Source of the DNA: Delftia tsuruhatensis NBRC 16741
Lineage (GTDB): Bacteria > Pseudomonadota > Gammaproteobacteria > Burkholderiales > Burkholderiaceae_C
Direction of reading: 5' to 3'
NCBI RefSeq assembly: GCF_001571325.1
Contig: NZ_BCTO01000047.1
Coordinates: 29,025 to 93,024, forward strand
Length of the DNA: 64,000 nucleotides
Part shown: positions 33,325 to 41,980 of the stretch, piece after piece
Layout: the number at the start of each line of letters is the position of its first letter
How positions within the stretch are numbered: position 1 is the stretch's first letter
Made by a program: the position numbers and the translations under genes
Notes under the pieces: model-generated
Told to the model about the DNA's origin: nothing
Database searches by the model: none
What the model saw: only the letters and a program-made list of their open reading frames with translations

Positions 33325-35748
33325 ATGCCCTCCCTGCCCCACCCTTCCAACGCGCCTGCTGGCCCCCAGTCCTCCCTGGGCCAGCAGGCGCGTTTGCATT
33401 GGGTGCGAGGACTGTGCAAGGGCCTGCCCGGCGTGGCCCAGCAGCTGCTGGCGCAGATGGAGCAACAGGCCCAGGCCGTGGGCACGCAGCGCGAAATGCA
33501 GGAGCGGCGTGAAGCCTGGGGCAACTACCGCCAGCACCAGAACGCCTGGCTGAACGCCAGCATGCAGGCCCTGCAAGGCGCGCTGCAGCCGGCCAAAGCC
33601 GCGCCTGCCGCCGTGCCGCAGCGCGGCGCGCTGCAGTTCGAGTTGCTCAGCGACGATGTGGTGGAGAACAAGATCCTGGCCTCCCGCATGGCCCTGGCCA
33701 TGGGAGAGACCGCAGCGCCGGCCTTCGACACGCTGCGTCTGCGCATGCAGTTCATCGAGGGCCGCGAGCTGCCCTCGGACGATATCCTGCGCACCGAAAC
33801 CGTGTGCCGGCACCTGGTCGAGCAATGGCTGGCCACGGGCCTGCAGCGCGGTGATCTGCAGCGCGTGCTGGACCTGCTGCAGACGGCCCTGGCGCCCGTG
33901 CTGGTGACCGAGTACCAGGCCGCCCATGTGCTGCTGGACGGCCTGGGCGTCACCCGCTCACAGGACGTGGCCATGCGCGTGCGGCGCACCGAGGCAGGCA
34001 ACTCCACGCGCGCCATGGGCCTGGGCCAGACCGCCGCGCCACCTGCTGCGGCATCGCAGCATGCCACTGCATCACAGCATTCCTCGGCCTATGCGCCCAC
34101 GCAGATGGGCGGCGTGCCCGGCGCTGCCGCCTACCCGCCCGACACTGCGGCGCCCCCCCATGGCCAGATGCCGGCGATGCCCGTCATGCCCGTAGGCCTG
34201 ACAACCCTTTCGCGCGCACGCCACCGCGCCCAGGAAGTCGTGGGCCAGTTGCGCCGCCTGCTCATGCAGCCGGGCGTGGGCGTGCAGGGCCTGGTGCCCG
34301 GTGTGGGCGCAGGCATGCCCCAGGCGCCCGCATCGGCCGCGCTGACCCAGGCCTTGCTGGAGCAGCGCGTGGTGGCCCAGACGCAGTACCAGCAGATGCT
34401 GGCCCAGGGCCTGACCACGCTGCACATCGATGTCAGTCCGGCTGCCATCGGCCAGCTGGTCGGGCAGGTGCGCGAACGTTCGGCCGACCTCAAGCGCAAG
34501 GCCACCACCTCGGGCGAAAAGGCCACCATCGAGATCGTGGCCCTGATGTTCCAGGCCATCCTGACCGAGGACCGCATCCCGCCCTCGGTGCGCGTCTGGT
34601 TTGCCCGGCTGCAGGTGCCGGTGCTGCGCGTGGCACTGGCCGAGCCGGAATTCTTCAGCAACCTGCGCCATCCGGCCCGGCTGCTGATCGACCGCCTGGG
34701 CTCCTGCGTGATGGGATTCGACGCCTCCAGCATCAGCGGCAGCGCGCTGGAGTCCGAGATCCGGCGCATCGTCCAGGTCATCGAGCAATACCCCGAAACG
34801 GGCCAGAAAGTGTTCGTGCTGGTGCTGCGCGAGTTCGAGGATTTCCTGGCGCGCTACCTGACCCAGTCGCAGGACAAGGCCAAGATCGTCACCGTGGCCC
34901 AGCAGGTGGAGCAAAAGGAAACCCTGGCCATCCAATACACGATCGAGCTGCGCCACCTGCTCACCGACATGCCGGTGCGCAAGGAGATCCGCGAGTTCCT
35001 GTTCAAGACCTGGACCGAGGTGCTGGCCCTGGCCGCCGTGCGCCACGGCGCCAAGGACGCGCGCACCATGCGCTTCAAGCAGGCCGCCAGCGAACTGGTC
35101 TGGGCCGCCAGCGCCAAGCCCACGCGCCAGGAACGCTCGCGCGTGATCCAGACGCTGCCGACGCTTTTGCAGACCCTGCGCGAAGGACTGGCCCTGATCG
35201 GTGTCACGGGCGACGCCCAGTCCACGCGCATCAAGCTGGTCACCGACACGCTGGCCGAGGCCTTTGTCTCCAAGACCGCGACCATCGCCCCGGCCCGCAT
35301 CGAGGCCATGGCGCAGCGGCTGGCCCATCTGGAGCAGTACATCAATGAAGACGGCATGCTCGACGAGGACATGCCGCTGTCGCCCGAGAACATCGAGATG
35401 ATCCTGGGCGTGGACACGGCCGGCCTCAACGTCATCCCGAGCACGAACACGGCCGTGGAGCCGGTGATGCTGGAATGGGCGGCCTCTCTGGAGACGGGCC
35501 GCTGGTTCACCCTGGACCACAACGGCGCGCGCATCCAGGTGCAATACACCTGGCGCAGCCGCCGCAAGCAACTGCACCTGTTCGCCGCGCTCGATGGCAC
35601 CTGCCACCTGCTGCAGCTGCGGCGCATGGCCTCCTACCTGCAGTCCGGACTGCTGGCCGTGCATGACGAGGAGGCGCTCACCGTGCGCGCGACGCGGGAT
35701 GCGCTGCAGAAGATTCAGGCGAACCCTGAAAGGCTAAGCTCCCCCTGA
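33325..35748 (+). CDS. DUF1631 family protein
   Basis: The 807-aa product matches the DUF1631 family of large, mainly helical proteobacterial proteins of unknown function. Recognisable segments include an N-terminal helical region with FELLSDDVVENKI near residue 110. Mid-protein there are LIDRLGSCVMGFD and LRHLLTDMPVRKEIREFLFKTW. The C-terminal block is SLETGRWFTLDHNGARIQVQY, which resembles a PilZ-like beta segment. A Pro/Ala/His-rich linker lies at ~235-290. The last codons and TGA are contributed by the CCCCCTGAG repeat (SSP*), so the extreme C-terminus is set by that element. Confidence 0.85.
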   Translation: MPSLPHPSNAPAGPQSSLGQQARLHWVRGLCKGLPGVAQQLLAQMEQQAQAVGTQREMQERREAWGNYRQHQNAWLNASMQALQGALQPAKAAPAAVPQRGALQFELLSDDVVENKILASRMALAMGETAAPAFDTLRLRMQFIEGRELPSDDILRTETVCRHLVEQWLATGLQRGDLQRVLDLLQTALAPVLVTEYQAAHVLLDGLGVTRSQDVAMRVRRTEAGNSTRAMGLGQTAAPPAAASQHATASQHSSAYAPTQMGGVPGAAAYPPDTAAPPHGQMPAMPVMPVGLTTLSRARHRAQEVVGQLRRLLMQPGVGVQGLVPGVGAGMPQAPASAALTQALLEQRVVAQTQYQQMLAQGLTTLHIDVSPAAIGQLVGQVRERSADLKRKATTSGEKATIEIVALMFQAILTEDRIPPSVRVWFARLQVPVLRVALAEPEFFSNLRHPARLLIDRLGSCVMGFDASSISGSALESEIRRIVQVIEQYPETGQKVFVLVLREFEDFLARYLTQSQDKAKIVTVAQQVEQKETLAIQYTIELRHLLTDMPVRKEIREFLFKTWTEVLALAAVRHGAKDARTMRFKQAASELVWAASAKPTRQERSRVIQTLPTLLQTLREGLALIGVTGDAQSTRIKLVTDTLAEAFVSKTATIAPARIEAMAQRLAHLEQYINEDGMLDEDMPLSPENIEMILGVDTAGLNVIPSTNTAVEPVMLEWAASLETGRWFTLDHNGARIQVQYTWRSRRKQLHLFAALDGTCHLLQLRRMASYLQSGLLAVHDEEALTVRATRDALQKIQANPERLSSP

Positions 35749-35880
35749 GGCGCTACGCGCCTTCCCCCCGGGGCACGGCGCCTCTCTACCCGCTTCGCGG
35801 GGGAGGGGGACGATGCCCTCGGCTAGGCGCCCCTACCGCGAGGCGGCTCTTGCTCGGCATCTCCCGCTTGGGGACGCGCC
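35741..35880 (+). repeat. Dispersed CCCCCTGAG element (copy B)
   Basis: It starts with CCCCCTGAG, whose TGA is the stop codon of the DUF1631 gene. A hairpin GGCGC-TAC-GCGCC, a CCCGCTTCGCGGG hairpin and a GAGGGGGACG block follow, then CGAGGCGGCTCTTGCTCGGC, shared with copy A at 23243-23453 in opposite orientation. It fills the gap to the convergent dprA gene, so a bidirectional terminator role is plausible. The right end is not sharply defined. Confidence 0.75.
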
Positions 35881-35891
35881 AGTTTTTGAGA

Positions 35892-37097
35892 TCAGGCCTG
35901 GGCCAGGCGCTGGAACAGGCCGCCGGGCAGGCGTTCCACGCGGCCTTCCAGTTCCAGCTCCAGCAGGTGGGCCTGCAGGGCTGCGGCGTCCATGCCTGTG
36001 CGGTCCATGAGCTCGTCCAGCGACAGCGGGTCGTGGGCCAGGGCGCGCAGGGTGGCGTCGCTCTCAGGGTACTGGGCGGACTGGACAGCTACCGCTGCCG
36101 ATACAGGCTTGGGAAGCGGCAGGCGCGCGGCCGTGCCCTGCAGCTCATCGAGCACGTCCTGCGCCGTTTCCACGAGCTTGGCGCCCTGGCGCAACAGCGC
36201 ATGGCAGCCGCGCGACTGGGGCGCGTGGATGGAGCCAGGAATGGCAAAGACTTCGCGGCCCTGTTCGCTGGCCAGCCTGGCCGTGATCAGCGAGCCCGAC
36301 TGCAGGGCCGCCTCGACCACCAGCGTGCCCTGGGACAGGCCCGCGATGATGCGGTTGCGCTGCGGAAAGTGCGCGGCCATGGGGCCGGTGCCCAGCGGAT
36401 ATTCGCTGACGATCAGCCCGTGGCTGGCCACTTCGCGGGCCAGGGCGGCATGGCGCCGCGGGTAGACCTGGTCCAGGCCCGTGCCGACGACGGCAATGGT
36501 GATGGGAGCACCCAGCCCGCCCAGGCGTGGCGCCGCGCGCAGCGCGCCTTCATGGGCCGCGCCATCCACGCCCTGCGCCAGTCCGGAGACGATGCACAGG
36601 CCGGCCTCGGCCAGCGCCTGCGCCATGGCACGCGCGTTGGCCGCGCCCTGGACCGTCGGCCCGCGGCTGCCGACCATGGCCAGGGACTGTGGATAGGGGA
36701 ACCAGGGGCCAGAACCTGTCATGCAGCGCTCGCTGCCCTGCACATGCAGCAGCAGCGGCGGATCTTCGGTCTGCAGCAGCGCCTGCGGATACTGGGGATG
36801 GCCCAGCGCAAGCACGGCATGCAACTGCCCGGAAGCGGGCTGGTCCAGCCATTGCGCCGTGGCCGCCACAAGCTGCTCCAGGCGCTGGGGCACGGTCTGC
36901 AGGGCATGGGCCTGAGCGGCGGTCACCAGTCCGTGCCAGGCGGACGGCGGGCCGCTCCAGATGTCCTGCGCACCACCGCAGGCCGCCAACAGACGCCGGG
37001 CCGTGGTGCGGCCCACTCCGGGCGTCAGCAGCAGCCGGAGCCAGGCAGAGAGTTCGTCAGGAGCCAACCGGTCCGTGGACTGCAGGGCGGCCGCCAT
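35892..37097 (-). CDS. dprA: DNA-processing protein DprA
   Basis: DprA protects incoming single-stranded DNA and loads RecA during natural transformation. The 401-aa protein has an N-terminal helix-hairpin-helix/SAM-like region (LLTPGVGRTTARRLL), then the Rossmann-like domain (AMVGSRGPTVQGAANARAMA, GLAQGVDGAAHEGAL, FPQRNRIIAGLS, SGSLITARLASEQGREVFAIPG). A C-terminal winged-helix DML1-type domain (~335-395) completes it. ATG start. It lies 25 bp downstream of the LysM gene's 3' end on the same strand, so the pair may form an operon. Confidence 0.95.
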   Translation of the reverse strand: MAAALQSTDRLAPDELSAWLRLLLTPGVGRTTARRLLAACGGAQDIWSGPPSAWHGLVTAAQAHALQTVPQRLEQLVAATAQWLDQPASGQLHAVLALGHPQYPQALLQTEDPPLLLHVQGSERCMTGSGPWFPYPQSLAMVGSRGPTVQGAANARAMAQALAEAGLCIVSGLAQGVDGAAHEGALRAAPRLGGLGAPITIAVVGTGLDQVYPRRHAALAREVASHGLIVSEYPLGTGPMAAHFPQRNRIIAGLSQGTLVVEAALQSGSLITARLASEQGREVFAIPGSIHAPQSRGCHALLRQGAKLVETAQDVLDELQGTAARLPLPKPVSAAVAVQSAQYPESDATLRALAHDPLSLDELMDRTGMDAAALQAHLLELELEGRVERLPGGLFQRLAQA

Positions 37098-37122
37098 GAC
37101 GCTGCCGGCAGGCCGTGGTGGC

Positions 37123-38328
37123 TCAAGGAGCCGGCGAGGTCAGGCTGTCGCCGACCTCGACACCGCGCCGCGCCTCCAGGATCAGCGCGTAGGAGACGCG
37201 ATCGAAGGTCCGGAACACCATGGCATGGCCGTTGTGTTCGTCGGGCAGTTGCACCTCTTCCTTTTTCTCGCCCGTCTTGTCCACGATGCGTGCGCCGCGG
37301 CGTATCAGCTCCAGCACCGTGCCCACGTCCATGCCGTCCTGCGTGCCCTTGTTGATGGCAATGACCTGGTTGTTGGCCGCCCAGCGCACGGCCTGATCAC
37401 CGTACAGGGAAACCACATGGGCCTTCACTGCCTGTTGCGGCGCGTGGGGCGCGTAGTTCATGTAGGTGCGCTCGGGCGCGGGCAGCAGGCGGTCGCCGGC
37501 GCGCATTTCGGTCTTGGAACGCGACAGGTCCACCGTGGCGGGAGAGTTCTGCTGGTGCTTTTCGCCCTTGCTGTCGACGATCTCCAGCGTGGTCTCGCCC
37601 TCGATGAGATCGGCCAGGCCCAGGTACTTGGCCTCATAGCCCAGCACCTCGCCGGAGATGGGGTCCTTGAGCGCCACGGCATCGCGGAAGACGCGGTACT
37701 GGCGCGGCAGGCCGTCCCCCTTGCGCAGCGGCGCCTCGGCCGTGCCGCGTGCATAGGCGCGGTCGCCGCTGGCCATGAGCACGCGCTCGTCTGTGGTGGC
37801 GATCAGGCGTGGCGCGCGCAGCAGCGTTTCGGCATCGACGACCAGGGGCTCGGCCAGGAAGGGCTCGATCAGATGGGGCTGCAGCGTGGGCAGGGCCGCC
37901 TGGGCCAGGGATTCGCTGCGCGTGCTCGGAGTGATGCGGACCACGCCGGGCTCTCCGCCATCGCCCATGGGGCGGGCCGTGCTCAGGCGGGCGTAGCCGT
38001 CACGCTTGTCCAGGTACAGCACCTGGCCCGGATAGATGAGATGGGGGTTGGCGATGGCCTGCATGTTCATGCCCCACAGCTCGGGCCAGCGCCAGGGACG
38101 GCGCAGGAACATGCCGGAGATGCCCCACAGCGTGTCGCCACGCTTGACGGTGTAGCTGTCGGGCGCATCGGGCGCCAGCTCACCCACGGGAACGCCCTGC
38201 TGCGCCACCTGCTGGGCTGCCGAGCGCTGCGATGGCGTCACCGGATACTGCTGCGCGTGGGCCGCCGCACACGCGGCGATCAGGGCCGAGGCAACAGTCC
38301 AGGTACGAGCTGTGGCGAATGCAGTCAT
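37123..38328 (-). CDS. Secreted LysM peptidoglycan-binding protein
   Basis: The 401-aa precursor has a signal peptide (residues 1-25, cleavage near AHA|QQ). One LysM domain follows at ~58-107, beginning YTVKRGDTLWGISG and ending NPHLIYPGQVLYL. The remaining ~290 residues are beta-rich with no motif I recognise. Many Burkholderiales have this type of protein just upstream of dprA, and it is probably periplasmic. AGAGGA 5 nt before the ATG supports the start. A 13-bp palindrome lies upstream at 38344-38356. Confidence 0.88.
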   Translation of the reverse strand: MTAFATARTWTVASALIAACAAAHAQQYPVTPSQRSAAQQVAQQGVPVGELAPDAPDSYTVKRGDTLWGISGMFLRRPWRWPELWGMNMQAIANPHLIYPGQVLYLDKRDGYARLSTARPMGDGGEPGVVRITPSTRSESLAQAALPTLQPHLIEPFLAEPLVVDAETLLRAPRLIATTDERVLMASGDRAYARGTAEAPLRKGDGLPRQYRVFRDAVALKDPISGEVLGYEAKYLGLADLIEGETTLEIVDSKGEKHQQNSPATVDLSRSKTEMRAGDRLLPAPERTYMNYAPHAPQQAVKAHVVSLYGDQAVRWAANNQVIAINKGTQDGMDVGTVLELIRRGARIVDKTGEKKEEVQLPDEHNGHAMVFRTFDRVSYALILEARRGVEVGDSLTSPAP

Positions 38329-38343
38329 GGAATTCCTCTTCTT

Positions 38344-38356
38344 GTGTCTGACACAG
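38344..38356. promoter_or_regulatory. TGTGTC-T-GACACA palindrome upstream of the LysM gene
   Basis: A perfect 6+1+6 inverted repeat lies 15 bp before the LysM start codon in the divergent LysM-def gap. It is a possible regulator site or mRNA hairpin near the ribosome binding site. No regulator is implied by its neighbours. Confidence 0.3.
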
Positions 38357-38527
38357 CGTCCCTCCTAGGCACTGCGGCACGGCCGATCTTGTCATGAACG
38401 GCCATACAGGTCTTACAAATCAGCAAAGATTCTGCGTGCAAGGCCATGAGAGGGCAACGCTTATTGCGTCGTCCCGCTGCGCCCAGGCAGAAAAGTGGCG
38501 AAAATAACGACATTCACCGACCACGCC

Positions 38528-39040
38528 ATGTCCATTCTGCCCATTCTTTGCTATCCCGACCCCCGCCTGCACACCGTCGCCAAGCCGGTCGCCAAGGTCG
38601 ATGACCGCATTCGCCAACTGGTCCAGGACATGTACGCCACCATGTATGACGCCCAGGGCGTGGGGTTGGCCGCCACCCAGGTGAATGTGCATGAACGCGT
38701 GGTCGTGGTCGATGTCTCCGAAGGCCGCGACGAGCCCTTTGCGCTGATCAACCCCGAGCTGCTCTGGGCCAGCGACGAGAAGCAATTGGGCGAGGAAGGC
38801 TGTCTGTCCGTGCCCGGCATCTACGACGGTGTCGAACGCTCCACGGCCATCAAGATCAAGGCGCTGGACGAGAACGGCAACGAACGCATCATCGAGGCCG
38901 AAGGCTTCAAGGCCATCTGCATCCAGCACGAGATGGACCACCTGATGGGCAAGGTCTTCGTCGAATACCTGTCGCCGCTCAAGCGCAACCGCATCAAGAC
39001 CAAGCTGCTCAAGCAGCAGAAACAGGCAGAACGCGCATGA
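38528..39040 (+). CDS. def: Peptide deformylase
   Basis: The 170-aa metalloenzyme removes N-formyl groups from nascent proteins. All three motifs are intact: GVGLAATQ (44-51), EGCLS (90-94, metal ligand C92) and QHEMDHL (133-139, ligands H134 and H138, catalytic E135). The stop overlaps the start of the following lipoprotein gene by 4 bp, and fmt follows, the usual def-fmt linkage with one gene inserted. Confidence 0.97.
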   Translation: MSILPILCYPDPRLHTVAKPVAKVDDRIRQLVQDMYATMYDAQGVGLAATQVNVHERVVVVDVSEGRDEPFALINPELLWASDEKQLGEEGCLSVPGIYDGVERSTAIKIKALDENGNERIIEAEGFKAICIQHEMDHLMGKVFVEYLSPLKRNRIKTKLLKQQKQAERA

Positions 39041-39570
39041 CCCGCCTGCCAGCGCCTCGCTTCATGCCGCGCTGGAAGATGGACGGCGCGGGCCTCGTTG
39101 CCTGGGCGCTGCTGGCCCTGTCCCTGCTGCTGGTCGGCTGCACCGTACCCGAGTGGCAAAAGCCCGGCACGCCACGGGCCGACATCGAGCGCTCCATGGG
39201 CCGCCCGACCCTGAGCCTGCCGCTGGACGGCGGAGGCACGCGCCTGGTCTACAGCTGGCAGCCTGCAGGCCAGCAGGTCTATCACATGGATTTCGACGCC
39301 AGCCAGCGCCTGGTGCGCGTGGAGCAGGCGCTCACCATCGAACGCTTCCACGCCCTGCGCAATGGCGAGGACACCCGGGAAAGCGTACGCCAGCTCTTCG
39401 GCCCGCCTGCGCTGATCGAGAGGGTCTACAGTTTCAACGGCGACATCTGGACCTACCGTATCCTGGAAAATGGCATTCGCCGCCAGGCCCATGTGCATAT
39501 CGACCCCGCCGGCGTGGTGCGCCGCGTGATGTTCACCGACGAAGTGTTCAATGACGACGATCGGCGTTGA
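39037..39570 (+). CDS. Putative lipoprotein between def and fmt (BamE/SmpA-like)
   Basis: This 177-aa protein has a hydrophobic N-terminal segment and a lipobox LLLVGC (C36). The mature part has a repeated pattern: PGTPRADIERSMGRPT early and an ESVRQLFGPPALIERVYSFNGD block later. This resembles the small alpha+beta BamE/SmpA-OmlA fold, in which a helix followed by GxP precedes strands. Function is not established. It is translationally coupled to def by ATGA and lies 36 bp before fmt. Confidence 0.75.
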   Translation: MTRLPAPRFMPRWKMDGAGLVAWALLALSLLLVGCTVPEWQKPGTPRADIERSMGRPTLSLPLDGGGTRLVYSWQPAGQQVYHMDFDASQRLVRVEQALTIERFHALRNGEDTRESVRQLFGPPALIERVYSFNGDIWTYRILENGIRRQAHVHIDPAGVVRRVMFTDEVFNDDDRR

Positions 39571-39606
39571 GCCTGCACACCGTCCCCACCGTCCCTACTG
39601 GATTGC

Positions 39607-40590
39607 ATGAGAGTCATTTTTGCCGGCACGCCCGAGTTCGCGCGCGTTGCCCTTGAACGCCTGCTCGCCGCGGGCTTCACCGTTCCCCTGGTGCTGACCC
39701 AGCCCGACCGTCCCGCCGGGCGTGGCATGAAGCTGCAGGCCTCGCCCGTCAAGCAGTGCGCGCTGGAGCATGGCATTGCCGTGGCCCAGCCGCGCAGCCT
39801 GCGCCTGGACGGCAAATACCCCGAAGAGGCCGCCGCCGCCCGCGCCGCCATCGAAGCGGCCCAGGCCGATGTCATGGTCGTGGCCGCCTACGGGCTGATC
39901 CTGCCGCAGTGGGTGCTCGATACGCCCCCGCGCGGCTGCCTGAACATCCACGCCAGCCTGCTGCCGCGCTGGCGCGGCGCCGCCCCCATCCACCGCGCCA
40001 TCGAGGCCGGCGATGCCGAGACCGGCGTCACCATCATGCAGATGGACGCGGGCCTGGACACGGGCGACATGTGCCTGGTCGAGCGCCTGCCCATCACCGC
40101 CGACGACACCACGGCCAGCCTGCACGACAAGCTGGCCGACCTGGGCGGGCGCCTCATCGTCGAGGCACTGGAGATGAGCGCCTGCGGCGGCCTGCCGCGC
40201 ACGCCCCAGCCCGCCGAGGGCGTGAACTACGCGCACAAGATCGAAAAGGCCGAAAGCCAGATCGACTGGCACCAGGATGCCGAGGCCATTGCCCGGCGCC
40301 TGCGCGCCTTCAACCCCTTCCCGGGCGGCGCCACGCAGTACGGCGATGAATCCATCAAGGTCTGGGAGGCTCACGCCGACCCCGCCATCGCCGTGGGGAC
40401 GGCAGCCCCCGGCACCGTGCTGTCCGCAGGCGCCGACGGCGTGCGCGTGGCCTGCGGCCATGGCGTGCTGTGCATGACGCTGCTGCAGCGCGCGGGCGGC
40501 AAGCGGCTGGCGGCCGGCGATTTCCTGCGCGGCTTCGATCTGCCTGAAGGAGCCGTTCTGGACGGTGCTGCCAGCGGCGGCACGCCATGA
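39607..40590 (+). CDS. fmt: Methionyl-tRNA formyltransferase
   Basis: Fmt formylates Met-tRNAi with 10-formyl-THF. The 327-aa protein has the N-terminal formyltransferase domain with the folate-site signature NIHASLLPRWRGAAPIHRAI and GVTIMQMDAGLDTGDM. The C-terminal OB-like domain starts near residue 210 (NYAHKIEKAESQIDW). It is adjacent to def. The stop overlaps the azlC ATG by 4 bp. Confidence 0.97.
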   Translation: MRVIFAGTPEFARVALERLLAAGFTVPLVLTQPDRPAGRGMKLQASPVKQCALEHGIAVAQPRSLRLDGKYPEEAAAARAAIEAAQADVMVVAAYGLILPQWVLDTPPRGCLNIHASLLPRWRGAAPIHRAIEAGDAETGVTIMQMDAGLDTGDMCLVERLPITADDTTASLHDKLADLGGRLIVEALEMSACGGLPRTPQPAEGVNYAHKIEKAESQIDWHQDAEAIARRLRAFNPFPGGATQYGDESIKVWEAHADPAIAVGTAAPGTVLSAGADGVRVACGHGVLCMTLLQRAGGKRLAAGDFLRGFDLPEGAVLDGAASGGTP

Positions 40591-41453
40591 ACCTGCAGCC
40601 CCTGGTGGAGCGCGCACGCGGCATTGCGCGCGATCCCGCCTTCATGACCGGCGTGCGCGACATGTCGGGCACCGCGCTGGGCATAGGCGCCTGGGGCCTG
40701 GTCACGGGCGTGGCCATGATCAAGAGCGGCATGTCCCTGCCCCTGGCGCTGTTCATGGGCCTGCTGGTCTATGCCGGCAGTGCCCAGCTGGCCGTGCTGC
40801 CGCTGATGGCCGTGGGCGCGCCCATGTGGGTGGTCTGGTTCACGGCCATCTGCGTGAACCTGCGCTTCGTCATCCTCAGCAGCATGTGGCGCAGCTACTT
40901 TGCCCACCTGCGCCTGCGCCACCGCCTGGCCATCGCCTATTTCAGCGGCGACGTGATCTTCGTGGGCTTCATGAAGCGCTACCCCGATGCCCGGCCCCAG
41001 CCCGAGCAGCTGCCCTATTTCTGGGGTGCCGCCTCGACCAACTGGCTGGCCTGGCAGATCCCGTCCACGCTGGGCATCCTGCTGGCCGACCAGGTGCCGC
41101 TGTCCTGGGGACTGGGCTTTGCGGGCGTGCTGGCCCTGATGGGCGTGCTGCTGTCCATGCTCAACGACCGGGCCACCTGGGTGGCAGGCGTGGTTGCGGC
41201 CAGCGCGGCCGTGGCGGCCTTTGCGCTGCCGCTCAAGCTCAATATCCTCGTGGCCATCGCTGCAGCCGTGGCCGCAGGCCTGCTGGCGGAAACGCTGCAG
41301 CAGCGCCTGCGCGCCCTGCAGGCGCCTGAAAAAGGGGAGTCGGGCCCGGTGATTCTCCCGCCCGATACAGCCCATGGCGAGCGCCATGCCCGGCTGCCGC
41401 TGGACGAAGACGTCCGACCCGTGGAAACAACCAAGGAAAAGGAAACGCTCTGA
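40587..41453 (+). CDS. azlC: AzlC-type branched-chain amino acid exporter, large subunit
   Basis: The 288-aa membrane protein has the AzlC signatures (FMTGVRDMSGTALGIGAWGL, YAGSAQLAVLPLM, AICVNLRFVILSSMW) and about seven helices up to residue ~235. An unusual hydrophilic tail of ~45 residues follows, ending in a Lys/Glu-rich stretch. AzlCD-type pairs export branched-chain amino acids or analogues. It overlaps fmt upstream and shares one base with azlD downstream. Confidence 0.9.
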   Translation: MNLQPLVERARGIARDPAFMTGVRDMSGTALGIGAWGLVTGVAMIKSGMSLPLALFMGLLVYAGSAQLAVLPLMAVGAPMWVVWFTAICVNLRFVILSSMWRSYFAHLRLRHRLAIAYFSGDVIFVGFMKRYPDARPQPEQLPYFWGAASTNWLAWQIPSTLGILLADQVPLSWGLGFAGVLALMGVLLSMLNDRATWVAGVVAASAAVAAFALPLKLNILVAIAAAVAAGLLAETLQQRLRALQAPEKGESGPVILPPDTAHGERHARLPLDEDVRPVETTKEKETL

Positions 41454-41788
41454 TGGATCTGTCCTGGCTGTGGCCCTGGCTGGCCTGCGTGGGCCTGGCG
41501 GCCATCACGCTGTTCACACGCGCCTTCTTCCTGATTCCAGAGCGCGAGGTGCCCCTGCCGCAATGGCTCAAGCGCGGCCTCAAGTACGCGCCGCTGGCGG
41601 CCCTGGCGGCCGTGATTGCGCCCGAGATCGTGATGACCAACGGCCGGCTGATCTCCACCGTGGTCGATGCGCGCCTGCCGGCCCTGGCTTGCGCGGTCAT
41701 GTATTTTTTTTACAAGCGCAGCATCATGGGAACGATCGCGCTTGGCATGGCGGTCTATCTGCCACTGCATATCGGCCTGGGCTGGTAG
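41453..41788 (+). CDS. azlD: AzlD-type branched-chain amino acid exporter, small subunit
   Basis: The 111-aa protein has four hydrophobic segments and the AzlD family pattern (LTxFTRAFFL-like in AAITLFTRAFFLIPE, LKYAPLAALAAVIAPEI, then ALACAVMYFFYKRSIMGTIALGM). The ATG overlaps the azlC stop (TGATG), with a GGAAAAGGAAA-type ribosome site in the azlC tail. It pairs with AzlC. Confidence 0.9.
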   Translation: MDLSWLWPWLACVGLAAITLFTRAFFLIPEREVPLPQWLKRGLKYAPLAALAAVIAPEIVMTNGRLISTVVDARLPALACAVMYFFYKRSIMGTIALGMAVYLPLHIGLGW

Positions 41789-41908
41789 GCGCAGCGCGGC
41801 CGAGAGCGACCGAGAGCGCCCGGCTGCCCGGCTGAAACCGGATTACAGGCGCTCCCGATGCCCCGGATCGCCGGTGCGCCCGCCCGCTGCCGGGGCGGGC
41901 ACGCCGCC

Positions 41909-41914
41909 TACAAT
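41909..41914 (+). promoter_or_regulatory. Candidate -10 hexamer (TACAAT) of pgk
   Basis: TACAAT lies 34 bp before an alternative ATG (41948) and 67 bp before the preferred pgk start. A GC-rich imperfect hairpin (about 41874-41902), probably the end of the azlD transcript, abuts it upstream. No -35 is evident. Confidence 0.45.
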
Positions 41915-41980
41915 GGCCGCGCTTTACCTCTTTTTCGTTTCAATTCCATGGCGATCGCCACCGATCGCAACGCCGCCGTC

